From: Mesostigma viride
Taxonomy: Eukaryota > Streptophyta > Mesostigmatophyceae > Mesostigmatales > Mesostigmataceae
NCBI GenBank assembly: GCA_009746045.1
Contig: RPFO01002005.1
Coordinates: forward strand, 1 to 32,681
Length of the DNA: 32,681 nt
Reading direction: 5' to 3'
The translations under genes were made by a program, and so were the position numbers. Below the pieces are notes generated by a model. The model was not told the DNA's origin. It saw nothing but the letters and a program-made list of their open reading frames with translations, and did no database searches. How positions within the stretch are numbered: position 1 is the stretch's first letter; every line of letters starts with the position of its first letter. Shown piece by piece: positions 24,128 through 32,485 of the stretch.

Positions 24128-24220
24128 CGCGGATGTGTGCGTTCTAAAGTGGGCGGAGAAAAAAAAGTGCGGCCCTCCGCTCGAAAACAAAATGTGTGCT
24201 GACGGTAGTATGCCGACCAC
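24128..24220. promoter_or_regulatory. Divergent promoter between MCP 3 and MCP 4
   Basis: Only 93 bases separate two divergent capsid starts. They include A8 (GGAGAAAAAAAAGTG) and CGAAAACAAAATG. On the MCP 3 strand T8-CTCCG is followed by TTAGAACGCAC before the ATG. It must carry promoters for both genes, which are presumably late. Confidence 0.5.
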
Positions 24221-25872
24221 ATGTCTCAGGATCTGTCTGCGCCCATCGTCTGGCTGGAGGCCAAGGGGAGTTTCGACACGTACTTGACGGCGGTGCCGGA
24301 GAAGACGTACTTCAAGAGGATCTACAGCCGCCACACGAACTTCTCGTGGGCGGACGTGGAGCTGCTCTCGGTGACCCCCCCACGTACGGCGGCGACCTGC
24401 GGTTCATGATCCCGAAGATCGGCGACCTGGTCACGCAGATGTACCTCTACTACAACATCGGCAAGCTGAACTACGGCACGGCGAACATCAGCATCAGCCG
24501 GCCCGCGCTGAACGCAAATCTGGCGGTGAACGCGAACCTGCCCACGGTCGCGACGGACGTGGTGGCGGCTTTCGAGGCCGACAAGCTGCCCCTGGTCGCG
24601 GACGGGGAGTACGACGGCCTGACGCACGAGGACCTGAACGCCGCGTGGATCGACCACCTGGGGTACGTGCTGACGAACACGGTGGAGCTGTGGATCGGCG
24701 GGCAGAAGATCGAGAGCCACACGGGCGACTTCCTGCACGTGTGGGACTCGCTGACCGCGTCCAGGGAGCACAGCTCCATCTCCAACCTGCCCAAGGAGCA
24801 CGGGGGGGTGGGCAACGTCGGCACGCAGCACGACCAGCACATCTACGTCCCGCTGCAGTTCTTCTTCAACCGCAACCCCGGGCACGCGCTCCCCATCGCC
24901 GCTCTGCAGTACCACGACGTGGAGGTGCGCGTGAAGCTCAGCCAGAAGCCGCTGAGGGCGGACTACACGCGGTACTTCGAGAAGGTGCCGTTCGGGAAGG
25001 AAGTGACGGTCGCCGACAAGCTGCGGTACACGCCCCAGGACGTGCAGGTGTACATCGAGACGGAGACGCTGGACAGCAATCAAAAGCCGATCAACGCGTT
25101 CACGTACGCGTCGACGAACGAGTACCTCAAGAACAAGGCCTTGGGAGGGGAGATCCTCAAGGCGGCCCTGGTGACTCGTTTCGTGTTCCTGGACAAGTTC
25201 GAGAGGCAGCAGTTCGTGTCGGGTAAGCACAGCTACCTGATCACGGAGACGCAGCACATGTCCTTCCCGCTGAAGAGCGAGGACAAGCTGATCAAGGAGT
25301 ACCTGCTGGACGACTTCACGGGCGCGTGCAAGGAGCTGATCTTCTTCTTCCGTGCGGACCACAAGCGACTGGAGGGGTCGGGCGACAAGAACTCCAACTG
25401 GGACTTCTGGAACTTCGAGGGCAACCGGCCGTTCGACGCGAACGAAATGAAGCTGGCACCATCTGGGGGGTACTATCTGCCCACGTTCGGCAAGCAGATG
25501 GCGCACATCGACAACACCTTCTTCGACCGCGCGACGTTCGCGATCAACGGCAAGGAGCTCTGGGCGCCCCCCCGCGACCCCCTCTGGTTCAGCCACTACC
25601 TGCCGTCGGAGTTCCACAGCAAGGTGCCGGTCGAGAACAACTTCGAGATGATCTACGTGATGCCGTTCGCGGTGTTCCCGGAGTCGGACGACCCGAGCGG
25701 CAGCATCAACCTGAGCAAGATCGACCGCCCGGTGCTCCATTTCCGGTTCAAGCAGGTCCCGGGCCTCAAGGAGGGCGCGGTGATGACCGACGGCCACGTC
25801 GAGGTGTACGCCCGTACGCTGAACCTGGTCGAGATCGCCGAGGGGCACGGGCGCAAGGTGTTCCTGACTTAA
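24221..25872 (+). CDS. Major capsid protein paralogue 4, about 550 aa, one frame break
   Basis: MSQDLSAPIVWLEAKGSFDT and KRIYSRHTNFSWADVELLS match the MCP N-terminus. The frame then breaks in or beside the C7 run at 24375-24381 and continues one base off with GDLRFMIPKIGDLVTQMYLY, NTVELWIGGQKIESHTGDFL, LPIAALQYHDVEVRVKL, FVFLDKFERQQFVSGKHSYL and SINLSKIDRPVLHFRFKQ. One lost C restores the reading. This is the most divergent paralogue: IPKIGD replaces LPRSGD and FLDKFER replaces YLDDFER, and the C-terminus ends EGHGRKVFLT instead of GMGGKR. It may be a minor or specialised capsomer. It converges with the LysM gene, the two stops sharing the TTAA at 25869-25872. Confidence 0.9.
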
Positions 25873-27031
25873 GCCGCCGCCTCATTGACGGGCGGGGGGA
25901 AGGGGAAGAGGTATTGCGCCCAGGGCAGCAGCTCCGTCCCGACGTTAAGCGCGCGCCTCCTCCACGAGTGGTCTTGCGGCGCCCACCCCCTTTGATAGAC
26001 GTGATAGGCGGCGGCGGGGATGGCGGCCATGTAAGGCGCGTACGGCATACTGGGGGGGGCCATCATGGCGGCCGCCATAAGCATCGGGGTCACGTTGGCG
26101 TCGTTCCAAAGCACGTCCTTGGCGAAGTTGCCCACCCCATGCCACGGTTTTTCGAGGGCCCTATCGAAGCGCCCTCCGAGCCCCTGCGCTACCGTTCCCG
26201 CCAACAGCCCGGTGGGGCCGAGACTGGCTCCGGCTAAGAACGGGAGGGCGGAGAGGAGTTTCGTGTAGGCGCCGGCGTAATCCCCTTCCCGGTGGGCGTT
26301 GAACCGGTCCACGGCGCCCAGCCCCTTCGAGATCCCTCCCCACGAAAAGTCGCTAAGTCTGGGCACGCCCCATTCGGGGAGTTTCCCCTGCACGAGCCCG
26401 CCCAGATTGCGGAGGGCGCCGGGGACGATATTCATCACGTCGCCGGGGATCCCGGCGACCGCCGGGATGGCGGCGGCGCCCAGAGAGAGGTAGTTGGCGA
26501 GTCTCGGGCTCGTCTTGGCTACACGATCGTATACGGGGTTGAAAACCCCGGCGATCCTTTCGTTCCACTTCTGCTTGCCGCTCGTGACAGGTGGTTCGGG
26601 ACGCCAGGCCTTTCGGGTTTGGGCGGGCCGGACCCCTCCATGTTCAAAGGGCTGATGATGGCGTTCACGAAATCGCGGTAGTCCAACTTGTCGGGGATGA
26701 ACAGCACGTCTCCTGGGGACATTGTCATCGGGGAGACGTGCGGGTTGGCCACCACGATGTCCTCGGGCGGCACCTCGAACTTGGCCCCGATCTTCGCCCA
26801 CGTGTCCCCCTCTTGGACGGTGTACCTGGTCTTGCTGTCGACGACTCGATTGGTGTAGGCCCCGCGCTCCTGTTCGACCCAGAAGGGCTTCATGTTGCGA
26901 TCGTACGCCTCGTTGAGGATGGCGTCGTAGTCGTCAGCGTTCCCGGGCATCACGGGGACGGTCTTCGTGAGCGCCGCCTTGTCTTGGGTATGCAAGAACT
27001 CCTTCAATATGGCCCTCAGATCCGACTCCAT
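25869..27031 (-). CDS. LysM-domain protein with hydrophobic C-terminal half, about 387 aa, one frame break
   Basis: Residues about 70-113 form a LysM domain: RYTVQEGDTWAKIGAKFEVP, then DIVVANPHVSPMTMSPGDVL, then FIP. LysM binds N-acetylglucosamine polymers (peptidoglycan, chitin). Near 26600 the frame moves by what fits one lost base. The second half (from about residue 150) is rich in small and hydrophobic residues, with segments such as LSLGAAAIPAVAGIPGDVMN, SALPFLAGASLGPTGLLAG and PMLMAAAMMAPPSMPYAPYM that could insert in or disturb membranes. Taken together, a virion-associated cell-wall-binding and entry or egress protein is plausible, but no catalytic motif is seen. A tail-to-tail overlap with MCP 4 suggests the same late class. 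Confidence 0.7.
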
Positions 27032-27062
27032 GTATTATACTAGGGAGACAAATTTATGCCCG

Positions 27063-27548
27063 TCACTCTTCCTCGATCACCAGCTTCACCCTCGCCTTCT
27101 TTCCGCCGATGAGCATGACCTTCTCGATGACGGTGTGCGTCTTGTCCTCCCTGGCCTGCTGCTCGCTCGCTGGCGCCATCCCCATGACCTTGGATAGAAT
27201 CTGGAAGACCTCGTCGTCGTCCGGGATGATGAACGCCTCCTCGCCGCCAACGAGAGGGGGGGCGGCGTGGTGCCCCTCCTCCTCGTGGTGCTCTTCCTCG
27301 TCCTCCTCGTCTTCTCCCTCGTCTTCTTCCTCGTCGCTATCCGTGTCGTCCCGCTTGCTAAAGACGACCTCGTGGTCGTTGTTGAGCGCGACCACGTAGC
27401 CCTTCTTCAACCCGGCCATGACGATGTCCGCGAGGTCCTCGTCTTCGCGCGCGGACTCTGTCACGCACTCCATCACGAGGTCCACGAGGTCCTTCTCCTT
27501 CCCCGAGGCGCACTGGGTCTTAGGAACGGAACAAAAGGCGCGGAACAT
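27063..27548 (-). CDS. Acidic protein, 161 aa, unknown
   Basis: The frame extends upstream to 27773, but that part overlaps the divergent gene at 27640. The ATG at 27548 (MFRAFCSVPKTQCASGKEKD) follows a TATA-like CCACTATACC; an ATG at 27578 (MCPYHYTIST) is the alternative. The protein has a helical N-terminal part, a Glu/Asp-rich middle with a short His cluster (EEDEEEHHEEEGHHAAPP), and a C-terminal half ending in alternating strand-like residues (KVMLIGGKKARVKLVIEEE). No family recognised. The LysM gene starts 31 bases beyond its stop on the same strand. Confidence 0.6.
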   Translation of the reverse strand: MFRAFCSVPKTQCASGKEKDLVDLVMECVTESAREDEDLADIVMAGLKKGYVVALNNDHEVVFSKRDDTDSDEEEDEGEDEEDEEEHHEEEGHHAAPPLVGGEEAFIIPDDDEVFQILSKVMGMAPASEQQAREDKTHTVIEKVMLIGGKKARVKLVIEEE

Positions 27549-27639
27549 GGTCGAGATGGTATAGTGGTAGGGACACATTTTCTTTTTGCGCGTACGAACG
27601 CGACACGATAATTTCCCGTCCATTGGTAGAGACTCGACC

Positions 27640-27918
27640 ATGGCGGACATAAACACGAAGAACTTGACCACGAACGTTTTGAGCGTGAAGCGGAAGCTGC
27701 GGTTCGAGGCGACGGGGGAGACGATGTCCCGCGTGAACCCGCTGGACGTGGGCAACCACCGGATATACATCACGATGGTCAGCGACGGGCCGAACTCGCC
27801 GCCGTACCCGACCCTCTTTTTCCTGGAGAAGGGCGGCGATCACCCTATATTAGACGACTCGGACCCCAACTTCAACGGGTACACGTATCTCGGGAGCATC
27901 GCGTACGGCGGCGACTGA
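27640..27918 (+). CDS. Hypothetical protein, 92 aa
   Basis: The start MADINTKNLTTNVLSVKRKL follows a short leader with CGATAATTTCCC. The compact product is rich in beta-forming residues (HRIYITMVSDGP, TLFFLEKGG) and has no membrane segment. It lies 66 bases upstream of PCNA on the same strand. Unknown; likely a small single-domain protein. Confidence 0.6.
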   Translation: MADINTKNLTTNVLSVKRKLRFEATGETMSRVNPLDVGNHRIYITMVSDGPNSPPYPTLFFLEKGGDHPILDDSDPNFNGYTYLGSIAYGGD

Positions 27919-27984
27919 GACGGACAAACGTCCACCGCGTCCGCGCCTACCGGTTCGAGTATATCGTTCGCCTGCTGTAAAGGG

Positions 27985-28764
27985 ATGGAGTTCCGCACCG
28001 TCCAGGGCTCGTCCATCAAGCTGCTGGTGGAGGCTCTCAAGGAGCTGAGCAACGACGTGAACATCCGGTTCGACGCGGAGGGCGTGCACATCACCGCGAT
28101 GGACGGGTGCCACGTGGCGCTGTTCCACGTGCACCTGGAGGCGGGCAAGATCGAGGAGTACACGTGCGCCCAGTCCTTCACGGTGGGCGTGAGCCTGCTG
28201 AACCTGTACAAGCTGCTGAAGAACGTCTCCACGAACGACGAGCTGGAGCTGAAATTGTCCAAGGAGAACACGGACGTGATGGAGATCAACATCACCAACA
28301 AGGTGAAGAAGACGCGGTGGTGCTACTCGATGAAGCTGCTGGACATCGACGAGAGCAGCCTGGAGGTGCCCGAGAAGGAGTACATGACGGTGATCACGAT
28401 GGTGAGCACGGAGTTCCAGAAGATCTGCCGCGACCTGTCCGTGGTGTCGGAGACGGTGACGATCCGGTGCACGGGGCGCGAGATCACGATGTCGTGCTCG
28501 GGGGACATCGGCGACTGCTGCCTGGAGATAGGGGAGGAGTTCCCGGAGATGAGCGTGGACGTGGGCGAGGACGCGAGCATATGCGAGCAGTTCTCGCTGC
28601 GGTACCTGTGCACCTTCTCCAAGGCCTCGGGGCTCTGCAACAGCGTGCAGCTGTACATGAGCCACGAGTACCCGATCATCGTGAAGTACAAGGTGGGCGA
28701 TCTGGGCGTCCTCCTATTCGCGCTGGCCCCGAAGATGAAGGACGAGGACATGGACGCGGAATAA
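27985..28764 (+). CDS. PCNA sliding clamp, 259 aa
   Basis: Length and sequence match eukaryotic/viral PCNA, a trimeric ring that tethers DNA polymerase and repair factors. The N-terminal domain has FRTVQGSSIKLLVEALKELS and RFDAEGVHITAMDGCHVALF (the usual D-x-x-G-I-x-x-x-A-M-D-x-x-H pattern). LYKLLKNVSTNDELELKL is the helix and strand of the first domain. The C-terminal part has LRYLCTFSKASGLCNSVQLY, then EYPIIVKYKVGDLGVLLFAL, then APKMKDED, the classical clamp C-terminus. The start follows an in-frame TAA (27977-27979) and AT-richer leader. It presumably serves viral replication; no other replication gene is in the window. Confidence 0.97.
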   Translation: MEFRTVQGSSIKLLVEALKELSNDVNIRFDAEGVHITAMDGCHVALFHVHLEAGKIEEYTCAQSFTVGVSLLNLYKLLKNVSTNDELELKLSKENTDVMEINITNKVKKTRWCYSMKLLDIDESSLEVPEKEYMTVITMVSTEFQKICRDLSVVSETVTIRCTGREITMSCSGDIGDCCLEIGEEFPEMSVDVGEDASICEQFSLRYLCTFSKASGLCNSVQLYMSHEYPIIVKYKVGDLGVLLFALAPKMKDEDMDAE

Positions 28765-28787
28765 TTTCTCGCGGATCATTAAACGCC

Positions 28788-28913
28788 ATGATAAAGCGCA
28801 CGCGCGGCCGTGACCGGTACAAGTACCACACGCTGGAGGATTGGAACAAGTGCGCCCAGGAGAACCCGGAGAAGACCATGACGATATGCGGGCCGAAGCC
28901 CCCCGGCCGATGA
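28788..28913 (+). CDS. Micro-protein, 41 aa
   Basis: It begins MIKRTRGRDRYKYHTLEDWN and ends CGPKPPGR; basic N-terminus, two Cys. It starts 23 bases after PCNA following GATCATTAAACGCC. Its TGA overlaps the ATG of the next micro-gene (ATGA at 28910-28913). G/C third positions and AT-rich leader support coding, but the length makes this tentative. Confidence 0.4.
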   Translation: MIKRTRGRDRYKYHTLEDWNKCAQENPEKTMTICGPKPPGR

Positions 28914-29023
28914 CCAGCAAGGAGTGGTGGGTGGCGGTGGGGATAGCCGTCGTCGCCGGCCTGGTGGTCATGGAACTGAAGAGACGCGGGATCATCAAGT
29001 TGGAAGGCGCTCTAGCCAAGTGA
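28910..29023 (+). CDS. Single-pass membrane micro-protein, 37 aa
   Basis: MTSKEWWVAVGIAVVAGLVV forms one membrane helix and is followed by a basic C-terminal tail (KRRGIIKLEGALAK). The ATG overlaps the stop of the preceding micro-gene. Such tiny single-helix proteins are common virion membrane components in NCLDVs. Longer in-frame upstream reading (from 28841) overlaps the neighbouring gene and is not preferred. Confidence 0.5.
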   Translation: MTSKEWWVAVGIAVVAGLVVMELKRRGIIKLEGALAK

Positions 29024-29121
29024 AATAGGCATTTAAATACCGAGACCGATAAATTTAATTTCAATGAATCGGAAGGGTCTTCGTTCCATTTAATATTCAA
29101 TTAAATTCGCATATAATATCA
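29024..29121. terminator. AT-rich inverted repeat between convergent genes
   Basis: AATTTAATT (29052-29060) pairs with AATTAAATT (29099-29107). The whole spacer is AT-rich and lies between the convergent stops at 29023 and 29122. It is a likely two-way 3'-end region. Confidence 0.4.
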
Positions 29122-29987
29122 TCACGCGACCACGATTTCTCCCGCGGCCTGAGGGCCGGCGGGCACATCGGCGATTCTCGCCTCCCTATTCATCCTCTGA
29201 TTGACTCGCATCACGCGCTCGTTCTCGATGCGGCACTGCTTATCCGGCCGGTGCTCGTGGAGCCCCATGGCGCGGAACACGGGCTCGCAGAGCTCCCTGT
29301 TCCTCTTGGCGGCCCGGACGGGGTCGACGCCGCGCTCCTTGATCTCCTCGGCCTCGGTGAGCTGCAGGAGGGTCATGGCGGCGCTCTGGCGCCTGGTGTT
29401 CAGGTCGCGGGAGGAGCGCGCGGCCCCGAACTCGCTCCTCAGCTGTGCCGCGGTCTTTCCAGTGACGGCCAGGTTGTTGCTATCGTGGACAAAGGGGAAC
29501 GGCATGCCGCACCCCTTGTGGGAGTCCGCGAACGCCTTGATGGCGGCGTTGAGCTCCTTGGCGGCCTCGGAGCTCTGGACGCGCGGGTGCTCCCTCGCGC
29601 TGACCACGGTCAGCCCGTCGCGCGCGTCGGCCCTCCTCAGGATGTCCTCCGCCAGCGAGCGGTCGGCGTCCAGGTAGCGCTCCAGCAGCACGGCCATCTT
29701 GTCGCGGAAGCGGGCGGCGATCTTTCCGGGGAGCAGCATTATGATCTTGGCCATCCCCTGGCGGTCAGTCACGGGGGTGTCCCGCTGCCTGGCCCCGGGA
29801 AATTTCCAGTCGTCGAATAGCGACAAGTTGTTCGTGGACTTTCACGCCACCACTTAGCTTTGCCAATGACACTCATGGCATCGTACACGGAAATAAATCC
29901 ATCCGCCGTCACGCGGATCTTGCCCTGAAACTGCGGGTCTTCGTCAGCCCCGTCTACGGGGGTCAGGTAGCGGATCACCTGGGACAT
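29122..29987 (-). CDS. BRO-N/KilA-N-like protein, copy 2, about 288 aa, one frame break
   Basis: It is a paralogue of the gene at 17224-18093. The N-terminus MSQVIRYLTPVDGADEDPQF, GKIRVTADGFISVYDAM is in one frame; the rest (DDWKFPGARQRDTPVTD..., IIMLLPGKIAARFRDKMAVL, SRDLNTRRQSAAMTLLQL) is one base off, with the switch near 29835-29845. One lost base gives 289 codons, so an intact gene in the virus is likely. Copy 2 has SLFDDWKFPG where copy 1 has the hairpin-encoded block, and it is a few residues shorter there. The C-terminus differs (DVPAGPQAAGEIVVA). If the break is real, the gene is a pseudogene or is re-initiated at about 29826. Confidence 0.7.
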
Positions 29988-30030
29988 GGTGGACGCCGGG
30001 TACTATTATCAGGCAAATTTGGCTGCGGGG

Positions 30031-30050
30031 GAGCGCACCCGTGGACGCTC
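30031..30050. promoter_or_regulatory. Conserved inverted repeat upstream of BRO-like copy 2
   Basis: GAGCG (30031-30035) and CGCTC (30046-30050), within GAGCGCACCCGTGGACGCTC. It corresponds to the element at 18138-18155 upstream of copy 1 and lies at a similar distance from the start codon. Confidence 0.5.
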
Positions 30051-30069
30051 GAGACGTTTGTCCTGAGCA

Positions 30070-30150
30070 GCCAGAAGTTCTTGTGATAGAGGAGAGCTAC
30101 CACTGCCTTGGACCTGATGGAGCGGAAACCATTTACAGTTCCCGTGGAGC
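30070..30150 (-). pseudogene. Short remnant of the BRO-like hairpin block
   Basis: On the minus strand this spacer encodes SKAVVALLYHKNFW, close to EAVVNLLYNCKF of copy 1. GTGATAG (30083-30089) and CTACCAC (30097-30103) still pair with one mismatch. No other part of the gene is recognisable around it. It may be a decayed copy fragment or a mobile piece around the hairpin, lying just upstream of copy 2. Confidence 0.4.
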
Positions 30151-30156
30151 GGAAGG

Positions 30157-31286
30157 CTACTTGGACGGGATGAACTGCCAGTTCAGCTTCTTGCAGATCT
30201 CCTTCCAGATCTCGTCCTGCTCCCACAGCTTCTCCTTGCTCTTCAGGAGCGGAAAGTGGGGCAGGAACTCGTCGTACTCGAGAAGCTGGCACATCTTGTG
30301 AAGACAGTAGGAGTAGTTCAGGAAGTTCTTGCGGTCCTTGGGGCACACCTCCTCGAAGGGCTTCTGCACCATGCGGAACATGGTCCGGAGCCTCTCCTCC
30401 TGCTCCAGGGTCATGGTGGGGGGGGGGTCCCGCTCAGCGTGTGGGTGATCTGCACGGCGTGCTCGAAGAACTTGGCCATCTTCAGCTTCCTCAGGAAGGC
30501 GCGGACGTTGGCGGGCGTGATGCTGCTCTTGTCGGTCATGCGCGCCTTCCTGAACTCGTTGGCGACCGCGTCGATGACCTCCCGAGGAATGATGGACCGC
30601 TCGCGGGCGTGGAACTGCGCCAGGGTCTCGTTGAAGTGGTTGATCCGTTTGTAGCAGTAGTCCGTGGTGGATATGGGGGTGCCGTACGGGAACGCCTCGA
30701 TGCCGCTGGACACGCACTCGACAGACTTGCCGCACTTGGAGCACATCACGCTGCCCCCTCCCTCCACCATGTTCACCTGGCACTTCTCGCAAAAGCTGAA
30801 CTCCATGTTGTCGAGTCGCTCGTCCGCGCCGTACCGCTCGAGCCACTTGGGGTCGTGCGGGAGGCAGGGGTACCTGACCACGACGTCCATGAAGTCGCGA
30901 TAGAGCGCCCCCCTCTTCACGTCCGCGGAGTCCGGGTCCTTGGCGCCAACTTGAGCCCCCGTCTTGGCGCCCGTCGCGTCCTTCTTCCTCTTCTTGGCAT
31001 CGCGCGCGTTGACGGCGTTCGTGTACTTGGAGACGATCGGCATGGCGTCCAGGAGGAAGTCGACCATCTCCCCCCCCTCTATCTTCTCGATCTCCTTTTC
31101 CAGTTTGCGGATGTCCGCCTTGCGAGCCATCCGCCGGTCCCATTGCGACTCCTCCGTCATGGCCTCCACCTCCCTCTTCATGGCCTCCACGTTCGACCGG
31201 AGCTGGCCCACGGAGTCCAGCCTCTTTTGCAAGACGTCCATGCAGTCGCGCATGCCAGACTCGACCGTGTAGTTCCGAGCCGCCAT
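30157..31286 (-). CDS. VLTF3-type late transcription factor, about 376 aa, one frame break
   Basis: NCLDV VLTF3-like (A2-type) factors drive late viral transcription. The start at 31286 (MAARNYTVESGMRDCMDVLQ) is preferred because an AT-rich TTTTTATTTCG lies between it and the farther ATG at 31370. Landmarks: N-terminal coiled coil; zinc-binding CEKC (Cys166, Cys169) and CSKC (Cys182, Cys185); YCYKRINHFNETLAQFHARE; IPREVIDAVANEFRKARM; RAFLRKLKMAKFFEHAVQIT. The frame then shifts at a ten-base C run (plus-strand G10 at 30418-30427) and continues with the typical C-terminus: RTMFRMVQKPFEEVCPKDRK, NFLNYSYCLHKMCQLL, FPLLKSKEKLWEQDEIWKEI. One lost base restores the gene. Confidence 0.9.
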
Positions 31287-31387
31287 CAGCCCCGACGTCC
31301 GAGGGGTCCGTACCTCTACCCTAGAAATTACGCGTGCGCTTAACGGGGCGAAATAAAAATGCACGGCCATGGTAAATATTATCCACG

Positions 31388-31864
31388 ATGACGACCCAGA
31401 CCCCCGCCGGCACCGCCCCCGCCTCCTCCCACGCTAGCGAGCCGAAGGCCAAGAAGCAGAAGTCGACGCACACCCCGGCCGCTGCCGTTGGTCCAAGCGC
31501 CACTGTCGCGTTGACGACCCCCCCCGCCCCTGCCGCCCCCCCCGTGGAGGAGGTGAAGATGGAGGACCCCCCTGCTGCGGCGGTTCCGGTGGCCAAGGAC
31601 GGGGCCAAGGAGAAGGCCGCCAAGGAGAAGAAGGCCGCGAAGGAGAAGAAGGACAAGGTGCAGAGCTCCTCCATCCCCGAGTTGTGCGTGGGGGACGTCA
31701 GGAAGTGCCTCAACCAGATCCGCAAGAAGGGGCGGAGTATCGAGACCCAGCACCTCCTCTTCAACGGGTGGACCGCGGGAGACTTTGCGCTCAAGTACAT
31801 TCTGGGAAACACCACCAGCAAGAAGGGGAGGCTAATGGCCACAAAGACCCCCGCATCGGAATGA
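31388..31864 (+). CDS. Low-complexity N-terminus with small C-terminal domain, 158 aa, unknown
   Basis: The first ~95 residues are Ala/Pro/Thr- and then Lys/Glu/Ala-rich (AKEKAAKEKKAAKEKKDKVQ), a probably disordered or single-helix charged stretch. The last ~60 residues look folded (SIPELCVGDVRKCLNQIRKK, then GRSIETQHLLFNGWTAGDFA). It diverges from VLTF3, sharing an AT-rich spacer. It could bind nucleic acid through the Lys-rich part; no family recognised. Confidence 0.6.
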   Translation: MTTQTPAGTAPASSHASEPKAKKQKSTHTPAAAVGPSATVALTTPPAPAAPPVEEVKMEDPPAAAVPVAKDGAKEKAAKEKKAAKEKKDKVQSSSIPELCVGDVRKCLNQIRKKGRSIETQHLLFNGWTAGDFALKYILGNTTSKKGRLMATKTPASE

Positions 31865-31906
31865 GTCACGAACTAATAAATTATGAAAGAAACAATAAAG
31901 AGTGAA
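31865..31906. terminator. Short AT-rich spacer between convergent genes
   Basis: It contains AATAAATTATG and AATAAAG close to the stop of the plus-strand gene and the stop of the minus-strand gene at 31907. Probable 3'-end signals by composition only. Confidence 0.3.
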
Positions 31907-32485
31907 CTACTCGATCTTTTGATCCAATTCCCACGTCTTCTCTAACATGGGAACGTAGGACCCGGGGTCGCCGCGCGGGTAGTGGGACGTCATGACCACA
32001 TCGTCCCCTCCCTCGGAGACCCTCTTGACAGTTTCCAAAACGAACCCGTGGTACCGACAGAGCGCCTCCGCGTCGTTGAACGTGATGGCTTCGATGTGCA
32101 TCTCATCCAATCGCTTCCGGACTTCTTCGTCGTCCATGTCGATCGTTTCGTCCGCGATCCGCCACGCGATACAGCCGCGAACGTCGTCGTCGTCCAACGA
32201 ATACATCCCCATGATGCCGTGATGGTCGTCCTGGAACAGCAGCAAACACATGCACGCCGCCATGTCCAGGTCCTCGAACGCTATGATGTGCGTCATGGGC
32301 CTCTGTACCGCGCCCACGCGCTTGTCGACCTCCAGGGAGTGGATACCGAAAAGCACGGGGTAGGGCCGGTTCTTCCCCACCAGGAAGATCGTGCGGTCCC
32401 ATATGCCTCCCGTCGTCACTTTCCTCCATGCGCGATTTCGAGCCCCTACTACTGGCACGACGGGGCGCGTAAGCACCAAGGACAT
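31907..32485 (-). CDS. Hypothetical protein, 192 aa
   Basis: It starts MSLVLTRPVVPVVGARNRAW after an AT-rich leader rich in TTG/CAAT strings. The product appears soluble and mixed alpha/beta. Strand-like WDRTIFLVGKNRPYPVLFGI and FEDLDMAACMCLLLFQDDHH are followed by an acidic helical region (MDDEEVRKRLDEMHIEAITF). It has three Cys and no visible zinc pattern. I do not recognise it. Confidence 0.6.
   Translation of the reverse strand: MSLVLTRPVVPVVGARNRAWRKVTTGGIWDRTIFLVGKNRPYPVLFGIHSLEVDKRVGAVQRPMTHIIAFEDLDMAACMCLLLFQDDHHGIMGMYSLDDDDVRGCIAWRIADETIDMDDEEVRKRLDEMHIEAITFNDAEALCRYHGFVLETVKRVSEGGDDVVMTSHYPRGDPGSYVPMLEKTWELDQKIE

Noticed and set aside
24128-24334. 69-residue N-terminal extension of MCP 3
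   Set aside because: It mirrors the start of MCP 4 and the promoter spacer; the MCP family start at 24127 aligns with the paralogues.
24322-25848. 508-codon open frame on the minus strand
   Set aside because: It is exactly antisense to MCP 4 and shows the Val/Leu/Arg/His-rich composition of a shadow of a GC-rich gene.
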